The notes beneath the pieces were generated by a model. The model searched no databases, had not been told where the DNA came from, and was given only the letters and a program-made list of their open reading frames with translations. From NCBI GenBank assembly GCA_019722365.1, contig JADFUC010001674.1:288794-352793 (forward strand): a stretch of 64,000 bases of DNA, read 5' to 3'. The DNA is from Lithospermum erythrorhizon. Taxonomy: Eukaryota > Streptophyta > Magnoliopsida > Boraginales > Boraginaceae. A program made the translations under genes and the position numbers. This document shows, in pieces, positions 12,240 to 23,483 of this stretch (position 1 is the first letter of the stretch; the number at the start of each line of letters is the position of its first letter).

Positions 12240-12852
12240 AAGCCCCAAAGCAAAGTAATGTGCACTTTAGAACCCGAACCGAAAATAAGCCCCGGGAATT
12301 TTGGAACGAGTCGAGAGCAGAATCGATTTAGGTTGGTCTTTGAAATGCGGGAACGAACCCGTTTCTAAATTTTATAGATTTCTCGATTTTCATTTATAAT
12401 CCTTTTTCAAAGATCTTGTAGTATTAGCGTATGCGCATTTAAGAAGGTGAAGCTTAAGATTGGCTTTGTTGATTATTGGTATAATGGAATAAGATATATA
12501 TAAATTTTTCTAAAACTAATAACATAGGAAATACAAAGATATGTAAAAAGAGTTATAGTGTATATTGAATGTGTATGTAGATTGTATAAGTAATCTTAAA
12601 AGGAGTTCATTGAAATTACATGGATCAGATCAATGCTTAGGAGCTTGGTTTGGAGTTCAAGACGATAAGAACGAAAAATTGTCTGAAAGCCAGAAAATTA
12701 ACCCGATCAAAGCAGAAAATTAGCAGAAAGCAGAACCGATGAAAGCCGATGCGTGAACCGAACCGATTTAGGTTCGACGCTGAAAGAACCCGGCCAAGGT
12801 TGGGTTACAGTTTTGAACGAAACCGAGGCAAGATCGATCCGTCGCACCCCTG
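12240..12852. repeat. degenerate hAT-like repeat end
   Basis: GC-richer DNA with repeated cgaaccg / cgatttaggtt words (12263-12370 and 12730-12850), finishing in GTCGCACCCCTG at 12841-12852. A terminus reading inversely CAGGGGTGCGAC followed by such words is typical of decayed hAT-type non-autonomous elements. The opposite terminus and an 8-bp target duplication were not found. Confidence 0.35.
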
Positions 12853-15038
12853 AAAAGAAAATTGTAATAGACTAATAATGATTGTAATAGTTATAGCTTA
12901 ACGAGCGATGAAGGAACTGCCGTGGCGCCGTAGGCACAGTGAGTGCCGATGCGAGGCTATCAGAGAGGTATTTTAGGTTTTCGTTTCTTGTTTAAAAATT
13001 TAATTAATATGGAAGTATCGTATATAATTTATAAGCTTGTTAGAAAATACGATGAAGGTACTTGAAATTCTTGCAATATCTAATCAATGAAATATCATTA
13101 TTAGCTTGGTTGTATCTATATTGCCTTTCGATATACCCCGTAATAATTTTGAAATTGATTGTTCAAAACAAGGTAAAATAGATGGATCAATTTGGTGATA
13201 AATGCTTCCATTAGACCTAAGTGGTCGTTTGGTGCTTAATGATAAGACAATCTTGAACATATTTATAAACTTTGATGAATTATTAGAAAATTATAGCACT
13301 CATAATCAAGTTGGTATTGGTAATAATCATATGATGAATTGTGGTGTATACAAAGTAAGAGACAACAATTGAAACAGGAATCAGGTCGTTTGGTCTCAGA
13401 AAATAAAATTTAATTATTATGGGAGATGTATTTAAACACAATTCTTTCCTTTCTTTTTCATGGCAATTGCTTACTGTTCCCTGTGTTATCATTAGAAGGC
13501 TATCGTGAACCTACCCCCCACCCACACACACACAAATCCAGCCCCCTACTGGCGACGATTATTCAACTGGAGTTTGAGTTTGCTCAACTCAATAAACTTT
13601 AATTTATAATCCACAAAAAATATAATTATGTTCTATGTATCAAATGATACTAAAGAATAATAGTGCTTCTAATTAATAAAGATGGTTTAGTTTGATTTTC
13701 GATGTTCAAAATTAATAAATTTTATATTAATTGTATTTATCATGCCAAAAAAAGAATACATTATTTCATTAAAATTTATTAATTTTATATTAATGGTATT
13801 CATCATGAAAATCAAAGAAGATAGATGAGAATTTGTAAACATTTTATTTTCTGATTTTAATCAAAGGTAGTGTGACAAGAACATACACATATATATTGTG
13901 GAGTATTTTTTATCGTAAAATCAGCCATATTTTGAAAATTTAAAGTCATTAGCAATCATTTTGACTTTTCAGCTCAGTTTCGAATTCGAAGTATTTCGAT
14001 TTTAACGTGTTCTATACGCCCAATTTCCGACAATTGACAAATTTGATCCCGACGTCAAAATGACCGTTAAAACACTAACTCCGTCGAGTATTTTTAGTCA
14101 AATAACCCCACTTCTCTGTTATACACATGTATTGAAATGACTATTTGCCTACATTTGCAGATTGTAGTAGTTAGGAAGTTTCATTAGGGCAAAATTGGCG
14201 TTTCATTCAAAGATTCTTATTTTTAGTAAAATCACTCTGAGGTTAGTGTTTTCTTGGCCCGAATTTGGCGTCGGGGCCGAGAATATGTCAGTAATCGAGA
14301 AGACAAGGTGATGGAGAGCTTCGTTAAAATTGAGTGATGAAGGCAAACTTTAATAAGTTCGAGTGATGGTTAATAGACTAGCGTTTAAAATGGCGATAGT
14401 ACATAAATTGGTAGGTAGCTCGCTCGCTCACATGGTACGAATGAAGGTTCTTTCAGTTTCCATCAACCACTTGGATGGTGCATGTTCAATGTCTTGATTT
14501 CATGACCTATCCATTTCATGGGAAATAGGGTTAAATTAAACAATTAAAAGGGTTTGATTTGCAAGTGGTCCGACAGTTGATAAACATGGTGCTAAATTCA
14601 CATTGAAACAGTACCACAAAGGTGAGGTGAATTTATTATTTTAATCCCCTATTTATAAATATAGCATTTAAGGAAGTTTTATTTAGCAGTAAAATAATTA
14701 TTTTTTAAATTTCTTTTTACTGTTTCAATGTGCCTTTAGGTGTTGGACTCGTTGATATCCTAGGACTCTAGGAGGACCACAAACTAATTGTGTGGCTCTT
14801 GTAGCACATTTAGACTACTGTAGTTATATCAACTTCAACCCATCAATGTAATGTACTACTCTCTCAACATGCGACATGGTACTCTCTCAAAATGCACATG
14901 ACACTGGATCTCAGATGCAAATGTGATATTGTATTTAAACAAAACTTAAGGGAAACTTAAGGGATAATGGCATTGATATATGACTGTTTTAGCCCAAGCT
15001 GATATTCCAACAACTTTGCTGAAAACAATTATGCAGTA
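12853..15038. other. intergenic, no gene seen
   Basis: AT-rich sequence with a short CA run near 13522. About 13215-13500 has wording (gtggtcgtttggt) reminiscent of Tourist/Harbinger MITE ends but no matched pair of termini. No gene. Confidence 0.5.
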
Positions 15039-15372
15039 TGTTGGAAATCGGTAAGTGATTCACGCTTTTATTATGATAGTTGCGATAATTTATATATGAT
15101 TCGTTTGTCAGTTGATTAAATGTAATTCTTTGGGCTTTAGTGTTCGCGTTAGTAATTGTATATTCTTAGTTCGAGGTTCTGTGATAATTTAAGGGGTTAT
15201 GGCGATTCTTTAGATGCTGCTAGGTGTCGTTATAATAATAATGGTGGTCAAATTATTATTATTATTATCTATTTCTTATTATACGGTTGAAAGATGTCTG
15301 AGTGATATTTTGAATTGTATTTAAATATATGAAATTAAAAGCAAGGAAGCATGGGAATTGAGAAATGTATTT

Positions 15373-15409
<37 letters not shown>

Positions 15410-16070
15410 ATCGAAACTCATATATATTGATGAGCATCAGTTGAGTTAAACTACAAGATTTAATTAATTAAACGATTGAAATTGATGAATAACGATAAGT
15501 TATTTGATAGTGGCTTCGTTAGTATTTTAATTGACTTGTTAAGTTAATTAAAATAGAGCAATTTCAGCTGAGTGGTACCGTTTATTTGATTAGAGGCGTA
15601 TAGTCTGAGAATTAAGTTAGCAGAGTTAAGTTGATTTCTTAGCAGTTAACTTTATCGGAGATAAAATTATAATTGGTATATATATAGAAAGAGACAATGG
15701 TTTTCATACACATGAAATCAAAACCACTTATGCTTTATCCGCAAATTCTTTGCCCATCACATCATTAATGGAAGAGATTTTTACTGCTTCGTTTTATTCT
15801 CTTCTAGCAGTTGAGTTCTTGAATTGACTTACTCTTGGTGTGTGCGATCCTAGAGAACACCTATTTGGTGTTGGTCAGCGATTGGAGGCGTTTGAAAGGG
15901 ACAGCGTGTAGGCGTTGCTTGAGAGAGGTGATTTCGTTTGTCTTGCATTCTTATGTAAATGCTACCGTATTCATATAGTTATTATGTGTTTAGATTAATT
16001 TATATCATTTTGAGGATCGGGATGTATGGTGGTGTTTAATCACAAATAAAATTTATACTAGATTAGCAAC
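15039..16070 (+). mobile_element. solo LTR-like sequence, copy 1
   Basis: Starts TGTTGGAAATCG and shares ordered blocks with 59659-60656 along about 1 kb: gttatggcgattctttagatg, attttaattgacttgttaag, a TATA-like tract before the probable R region, and atactagatt near the 3' end. The 3' terminus is decayed (gattagcaac instead of gattctaaca) and I see no matching 5-bp target duplication. No internal retrotransposon region or second LTR lies next to it. Confidence 0.6.
15377..15406. repeat. AT microsatellite
   Basis: About 15 AT dinucleotides inside LTR copy 1; absent at the matching point of the copy at 59659-60656, so it expanded after insertion. Confidence 0.8.
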
Positions 16071-16618
16071 GATACTACGTTTGTGTTTTCACTTTGAATG
16101 GGTTAGGAGCGATCGATCTTGTGTCTCATTTGGTGTGTCAAGCAATTCATGATAAATACAATGTTTTTAAAAAATAATTTGGATCCCAGTATATTAACAT
16201 TTTATATCAATTGACATGTGTTCCGGTGTCGAGACTTGAGACGGGAGTTTGGATAGTTGAATCTCACATCTGAGTGGATTCACTTTATGTTTTAATCAAA
16301 GATTCAAAATGTAATTGTCCCATCTAATAGCTCGCAAACAAACTTATTTAACAGGACTAGTTGGAGTTTTAAGTTCAACTCATTAACTACTGCAGAGTGT
16401 TATACTTGCGACCCAATGAGTCGTTACAGTACTAGGAATCGGGGATACTCAAATCCAACTCGACTTGTTTCCACACTGCTAACACAAATATACCTCACTA
16501 TCATAAGTAACTCATTTTTCATTCAAGATATTAGTCATTGTTCTCACTTTTATAAAATCATCAACTTCCGAATCGATTCTAATGTCTCTCAAGAGGCTTC
16601 TGTCTAAACGAGATAGGG

Positions 16619-16857
16619 TGATAGAATATTGAGAGAATGAGAGAATATGAAAATATGAAGAAAATATAATTAGTTCATAATCCCAACTGGATAGGCTGAG
16701 TTGTATTATAGAATGCGTTTAATATCTGCGATACTTGTAAAGCAATCTGTCAATCTAAACCAACATAAACTAGAGTTGCGCTGAATAACAATACAAATAA
16801 ACTTGTATTTATCTAACTAATTACATTACATAATATTTATTAGTAATTATTCTAGCA
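16619..16857 (-). repeat. 3' LTR of TRIM-like element
   Basis: Left copy of the 238-bp terminal repeat. It is preceded in element orientation by the purine tract at 16858-16870. Confidence 0.7.
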
Positions 16858-17529
16858 TCCTCCTCAATTTGAGCGAATTGGAGACACAAATTGAAAAACT
16901 TATGAGCAGTGGGTGTTCTTGAAAATCTTCAGAATGGACGGCATCAATATATTCATTGAAGTGAATTTCCTGAATTTGCAAATGAGAAAAAGAAATAAGA
17001 ATAAACTTTTTTTTTTGGTTTTTTTTGTTTTAATTTATTTTGGGTGTTGTTTTGGAGCCTGAAAACAACATGATATATGGGGGAACAAAAGAATACGGTA
17101 GGAATAATTCGTCACTCGTTTCAATGAGAATAAATTGAAATAAATGAGATACTGTGAAATAATAACTCAGAAATGGGCGAAAAGAAATAGAAAGGGAGGG
17201 GAGTAGTAGCCAAATTATTGGGGAGGTGACAAGAAATTAAAAAGAATCTTTGTGGGGCCATGGTTGCATGAAATAGCATGTGGTAACCATGTTCTTGTTT
17301 AGAATAAGAGAAAAAAAGGTTTGGGGAAAAGAGATAATAGTATGAGATGATGGTTGAAATATCGGAAGTGGAATCCATAGGTGCTTGCAGCAGGAAAAAA
17401 AAGAGTACGTTGGTGTTGGGGTTTGGTCAGCCTTAGGTCCGGCTGTTCGAAAAGAGGAGGAATAGATATATTTAGAGAAAGAAAGTGAAAGTGCGATTAA
17501 TTCGATGGTCGGCGCAGGAGCATGATTAG

Positions 17530-17766
17530 TGATAGAATATTGAGAGAATATAAAAATATGATGAAAATATAATTAGTTGGCTCATCTAACTCAGATAGGC
17601 TTTGAATTGTATTTATAGAATCGTTCTGATACGATAAGCGTAAAAGCCGTCACTGTCGTCCCAAAATATAACGTAAATTAGAGTTCGCTAGTACTCAATA
17701 CAAATAAACTTGTATTTATATTAACTAATTACATTGGATAATATTTATCAATAATTATCCTTAACA
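17530..17766 (-). repeat. 5' LTR of TRIM-like element
   Basis: Right copy of the terminal repeat, well diverged from the left copy by substitutions and small indels, which points to an old insertion. Confidence 0.7.
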
Positions 17767-18660
17767 AAGGAAGATGGATATTAGTACGCGGGGCTACAGC
17801 GGCGACATGAAAGACTATTTTAAAATTGACCCAACTAAAAATCAATCAAATTGAACAAAATTTTATGCTGATTTTTTGCTCCACTTTGCACTCATCCCCT
17901 TGCCTATTTCCAATACACTCAGGGCTTCACTGACTTCCCCGGTGAATATGGAATTGTTGAGGAAACAAAATCTTTGACAATGATGTCCAGAGTCCAGACA
18001 ACAATTGGAATTTATAATATCCAACAATCTCATGCCAAATGGTCGGCGATGCTTGATGAAAAGAAATGTCTACAATGATTTAACAAGACAATTCTTGCTT
18101 GGTGATGCTCATCAAACCCATCATTTTCTATATCAATTGAACAAGACAATGCAAGTTCTTCAATTGGAGGGGGAATAATATTAGCTCTGCACAGAACCTT
18201 GTCTAGAAGGTCCACAAGATGATCAGTCCACATTTCTTCAGTAAGTTATGTCATTAACTAACAATAGGAATCATTCCATTTCAAGCATAGTGGGAAATAG
18301 ACCTATAACTTATAACCTAACCTATGCTTGACAAGCCCTACAAAGTGATTTCAAAATTAGAGAGCTCGTATAAAAATGAAGAGCCACCATCCTAACAATC
18401 GTCAAAGAGTCCATTCCCGCGTCGAGGGTGGTAGAGTGCGGTCGATTAGCGGGGAGACTTCTGCAGCCAACCAACCAACTCAATATAAGAGTACTCGCCA
18501 ATGGGGGTTGAACTCGCAGCTATAGGCGAATGGGTTATGCTTGCTACAGTATATAACGTGTCGATTTTTTTGCTCGGCGAGTTATCTTAAGATAAAAGAA
18601 GTTAAGAATATATCAATTAGAGAATCCCTTATATATGAAGTTCATGAATGTACTTAGATT
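17767..18660. other. intergenic with one coding-like segment
   Basis: Apart from the possible fragment at 18030-18233 nothing is recognised. The part at 18400-18560 has tRNA-like words (gggggttgaactcgc) but no complete tRNA or SINE. Confidence 0.45.
18030..18233 (-). pseudogene. possible gene fragment, unidentified
   Basis: 67-codon frame with balanced, coding-like amino-acid use (starts MWTDHLVDLLDKVLC, contains PPPIEELALSCSI and DEHHQARIVLLNHC). I cannot name the family. It ends in a stop without a nearby partner exon that I can recognise, so it is either a relict exon or a chance frame. Confidence 0.25.
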
Positions 18661-21600
18661 TAGCCGTGACTAACGAGCCAAGGCGGGCCTGCCAGGCCGG
18701 GCCGGCTCGGGTAGCATGTTCGGCGGGCGAGGCCCCCTTGCTTGAACGGTCCGGTCCGTTAAGGGAGTGCTGAGCCTCTGACCGGTCGAGGCCCACTTTT
18801 AAAAGGGGGCCCGGCCCGGACGCTAACGTGGTGCCGTTTAATCACCCAGAGCGATGCCGCGTTTACGTCACTATAATAAATTAATAATAATGCGTTCACG
18901 ACCGTTTTACGTTACAGCATTAATGCAGATTAGTTTTAAGCGGTCTGGCGTTCATTCGCTCAACAATTTGGTTTTGTGCGTATATTGTAATATGACTCTT
19001 TGTATGAATAAGCATTAGTGGATTTGATTTAAACGGTACGCGTTTATTCTAGCAACATATAACGGCTATTTTGTAATAAGCGTGGTACCCGTTTCGTCAG
19101 CGGTACCACGTTTGGTACTAAATAACCCGTTATATACCGTTAATAATAAGCGATGATGCTGGATTTGATTTAAGCATTCTGGCGTTGTGCTTGCAGTAAA
19201 AAAAGCGGGTGAAGGTACATAAAGGGGATAATCGCTTCGCCCGTTTAGCCTTGATTCACAATCATTTGTAGCGAGCTCAAAGCGATAACAAGCAATCTCA
19301 AAATCTTATATTGAAGATTTATATTGAAATTTAAGTTATCTGTGGCGTGGGGAGCATTCGTTTCAATCTACAATTTACAATCCTCACGTTGCTTTCGTCT
19401 CAGGTTCGGTATTATTTCTCGCTTTTATAAATTGTGATATTTGTTGTTTTTTAAATTAATGGCGTGGCGTAATGTCTTGGTAAAAATAATTCAAAGTGAT
19501 AGTGCTAGTATGTCTATGTCTAATGATTATGTTAATTTAGAGGATGATGATCTGGTATGGCCGAACTACCCATTATTAACTCTGTCTAGTCTTCTGGATC
19601 TACTTAATGAAAGGAAAAAAAAACTTCATGGATTTAGAAATATTTTTAATAGGCAGAAGTGAAAATAAGCAGCTGACTGTATAAATTGTAAAGGCTACTA
19701 CATCATGGAAAGCAGTTGGGGGTAAAGGGGAGGCAGAATTAAATGCCTTAGGCAATTTAGCGAATTCGTAAGATCGCTAAAGATAGCGGTGGGAGGGTGA
19801 GTACGCAAGGAGCTATTGATATCGGACGGTAAGAACTTTTTTACATCTTGGCGTATAGGATTGAAAATATGAAATTTATGTCCGGTAGTTCTTTGCCTTT
19901 TAATCATTGTGATGGAGGCGTTTACTAAATGGATTCAAAATGTCGTTTAATCCCGAGCTATCATTATCCTCGTGCATACTTCTGAACCTATGCTTTTAAA
20001 TATTTTAAAAATGAAAGGAAACACAAGAAATAGCAACAACATGAATTTCTTATAAAATGTGTTTATTAGTGATATTGGTGTCTTTTTTGAATTTTGATAT
20101 AATGTGTGTAACGTGTTATTGGATTGTCAGATTAGGTCTTGCAAAGGAAGGGAGTATATATTTTAGATCGGGTGCTAAGCATACTTGATATTGAATTTCG
20201 GGAGGGTATATAGCATGTGCCAATGATTCACAAATGTTTGAATAAGATTACTTGATTTCATTTGATACGTCCCGGTAATACCGTTTGTCGAAAAATTAAA
20301 GAGGCCTATTAAGCCGGATTTTAATTGAGCTTTACCGTATTTAGATGTTTATGTCCGTCCTTGATTAGTTCTTAAGATGGAATAAAAGTTGTTTGGGATG
20401 AGTTTATTTTGCAATTCGTAAAAGCAGATTTAATTTTTGTTGTTAATGGCGAGGGGTAAGAAAACGTAGATATAAAAATGGTTGAGGCTTCGGGTAAGTT
20501 TAAGGAATTAATTTTGGATTATTGAAAGCTAAGGATAAGAGGCTCGGCTGCGATCTAACTTCGAGATTCGATGCGTATATGTATAAAGGAAGAAATGCCG
20601 ATTTTTATGAAACATCTTTCAGATTGGTGAGTATTATGTGCGGCTCACATATACTAATTGGAAACATTGTTATGAATTACTTAAGTTTACTAAAGTTTTT
20701 CAACTTCGATCCGAGCCAAATATTCATCTTGCTTTAGAATGTGTGGTTAATCTCTTCGTTCATTATGACTAAACTTATAGAAATGAGATTATGTTCTTTA
20801 GAGATATGATTCAGAATATGGTAAGTTTTTTAAAATATTTTCGTCACATCGCGTCATGTCACGATTGGTATAATCTTAGTTCTTGGCTAAATTAAAGCAT
20901 TTTAATTTCCTATAAGCCAGAAATAAATGTTATGAATCTTTACTACTTTAATGGAAGTAAGAGTTTGATGTTCGAAATGGAAAGATGAAATTAGAAGCAT
21001 TATATGTATTGCTCACGTGTATAGCAAATGATCAAAGGTATGGACAAGGTAAAGGCCCGCACATGAGTGAGTATACAAAGTTTGAATGTGCCTTGAGTTA
21101 AAATACGAAGTCAACATGATCACCTTAGAAATGCGTTCTGAAGCTTTAGGTGAAATTGATCGATGCGTTCCCTGAGACCTTACAGATGAGTTAACTCGAT
21201 ATTTATCTACTAACTTTGAATTGAGTCGATATAATGATAAAATCCTTTTGATATATTAAAATGAATGGTGGGCGGCGGAAGCCTTGTTTAGGTCTTGCCA
21301 AGATAGCGAAATATTTTCTATCCTGTCATCGACGATAGCCCGGTGAATCCGCATTTAGCATGGCGAAGCTACAATACGGCTAAAGGCGTTCAAGACTTGG
21401 CTCGGCGATTGAAGTATGTGTGTGCGTCGGATTGGGCGGCCGAGCATAGGATCTTGAGGAATAAAGACACGGTCGTGGAGCGAAAGGAGAAAGATATGTT
21501 CGATGATCTTGGTGACATTGAAGACGAAGAGAAACCTGATAGGCATTGAAAAGACTCCGACAAAGAAAGTCAGAAGATGAATTAGTTTATGATGATTAGA

Positions 21601-22170
21601 ATTGTAGTTTTGTAACTTAATAACTTTTATTATTGAAGAGAAACTTCATGTAAACTCACAGGCGCCGCGAGAGAGTATAAGCGTGAGCGGCTTAAAATAA
21701 TAAATGTTCTTTTATTCCATACCAAATAGACTCTATTGTTTTTAAACTTATTGATTTTAAGCGTGAATGCAGATTCTGGCGGTCTGGTACCATGTTTAAT
21801 AGAAAAAAATGCAAAAAAAAGCTCGAAAGTTTCTGGTTTTTTAGGGATTAAGCGTGTCTGGATTATAAATAAGCAGTCGCAGGTAATTTTAAAAGGTCTG
21901 GCGTTAATGCGGGTAATGTAAATAGGGTTGTGTTATTAACGTGAATGCCCAGTTTAATATAAGCGATGCAGCGTTAATAACGGTCGAGTTATTTCTTTCT
22001 TGGTTTAACGTGCTGGATTTAATACTCATGATGCAGCGTTAATAAAGGGAGTAGGGGCCTCGGGCAGGGCCGGGCGAATACCCACCAAATATTGGGTGGG
22101 CTGAGCAATGGGCCGTTAGCGGGCACAGTGGGCCAGTCCCCCAGGAAGGCCTTAGGGGCCAGGATTAAAT
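18661..22170 (+). mobile_element. decayed hAT-superfamily transposon
   Basis: Two GC-rich termini with GGGCCGG/GGCCCGG words (18680-18840 and 22040-22165) enclose about 3.2 kb of AT-rich decayed coding sequence. Subterminal motif (g)gtctggcgtt and relatives recur on both sides (about 18950, 19175, 21778, 21892), as in hAT elements. Transposase traces: MKLEALYVLLTC (20992 on), a DWW-like then LAKIAKYFLS segment in two frames (21262-21330), and ASDW followed by an acidic C-terminus (21343-21549). Many frameshifts; inactive. Exact ends and the 8-bp target duplication could not be fixed. Confidence 0.6.
21343..21549 (+). pseudogene. hAT transposase C-terminal remnant
   Basis: 68 open codons that fit the extreme C-terminus of plant hAT transposases: after the LAKIAKYFLS-like block upstream comes VQDLARRLKYVCASDW, corresponding to the ..EAL.C..DWL part, then an acidic tail (FDDLGDIEDEE). 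Frameshifted relative to the upstream remnant. Confidence 0.45.
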
Positions 22171-23483
22171 GTGGGATTGTAATAGAACCCGAGCTTTAGT
22201 TCAATGATTTACAACTCGGCCCACTAGGCCTGACCCATATAACACTTATTACTTTATTAGTGTATTGGATTGGGGCTCATATAATTGGGCCCTAGTCTCC
22301 ATTCGGCCCATGAGTAAGGACTTCAAGGAGTTCAACTGTTCAAGCAACACTTCTTTGGAAGTAGAACTGCTACCAAACTAGGCATAATAACTTTTGCAAA
22401 GTAATGAAATTACTCGGATTCGATTCGTTTTGTTGTTTCTTAAATATATCGAGTAAAATTTTTTAATCTTGAAATCTTTCTTTAATTATATTATTAAAAA
22501 TTTTAAAATTAATATTGTATTTAAAAGGCAATCAATTATATAAATTTTATATTTTTTAGAATAAATAATTAATAATTGATGATCGAAGTTCGATTTGAAA
22601 AAGTCGAGCAAGGAATGAAATTAGATTGGAGAGCCACTTTAAATATGAATAAGGTGATATTTCATGTATTCTAAAATGGGAAATATATGGTGTAAATATA
22701 GTGTAAATAACACTATTTTCTTATTATTTTATAAATATATTTAAAAAGTAATTTATATTAAAAACACGATAAAGAAAAATAATAACATCAAAACAAAGTT
22801 TAAAAGTAATAATTTTGACCAATTTTAAACAATTTGGACAGCTTTATTTTAGGGGTAATAAAAATTGATGTAAAAGTGGTCGGTTCTATAGAAAATTGTA
22901 TGTGCAAGTTTAAGTGTTAACACACACCACAATGTGAATACTAGTCAGTTAGTCATCATTTCAACGTGCACCTCATTTTCAGTGTTGACGTAATCGCATA
23001 GACTTCACATAAAATAACATCACATAAATTAAGAAAAAAAAAGGGGAATAAAAAAATTATTGAAAATAATTGAGCAAACTCTTATTTTGTTTAAGTTATT
23101 AATAAAAAAATAGTAATAATAAAAATTATACTAAAAAATAAAAACATATTTATTTAATATTTAAAATAATTATTTTCAAATAATTTATTTTATTCAAAGA
23201 CCAACAAACTTATTGTAAGTACACAAAATCTAATTGATTACCTCTTTATCTCTGAATTGCAGAGACTAGCTCCGTTTTCTTGGTATGTATATGCATGCAC
23301 CCAATTTGTTTCTTTCTTGAAATCTTTCTTTTAAAAATTTCGTTTATTGAATTTTGTGGATTTTTTGTAATTTTTTTTGTTATCGTGTGCTTTTCATAAA
23401 TAATCTCGTAAATAATCTTCTTTTGTGTCATGTAACTTGTAAGTTGTGTACTACTCGAACCCTCATTCTGCTTTGGTAACTCG
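22171..23483. other. intergenic, FAD6 promoter side
   Basis: Very AT-rich, no gene. About 23230-23282 (ctgcagagactagctccg.. before gtatgt) could be a non-coding first exon of FAD6 with a 5' UTR intron; this is only suggested by a donor-like site. Confidence 0.4.

Larger units (their letters stand above)
16619..17766 (-). mobile_element. TRIM-like LTR retrotransposon
   Basis: Two direct repeats of about 238 bp (16619-16857 and 17530-17766) share tgatagaatattgagagaat, gaaaatataattagtt, caatacaaataaacttgtat and actaattacatt. On the minus strand each begins TG(T/C)TA and ends CTATCA. A purine tract (AATTGAGGAGGA) sits immediately before the left repeat in that orientation, as a polypurine tract should. 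The internal part is about 670 bp and has no gag, protease, RT or integrase frame, so the element must be non-autonomous. No tRNA primer site or clean target duplication is seen (taggg versus aagga). Confidence 0.7.

Noticed and set aside
13522..13540. CA dinucleotide run
   Set aside because: Too short and imperfect to list as a microsatellite feature.
17121..17378. 85-codon minus-strand frame inside the TRIM-like element
   Set aside because: No gag, RT or other retroelement motif; Ser/Phe-rich chance frame.
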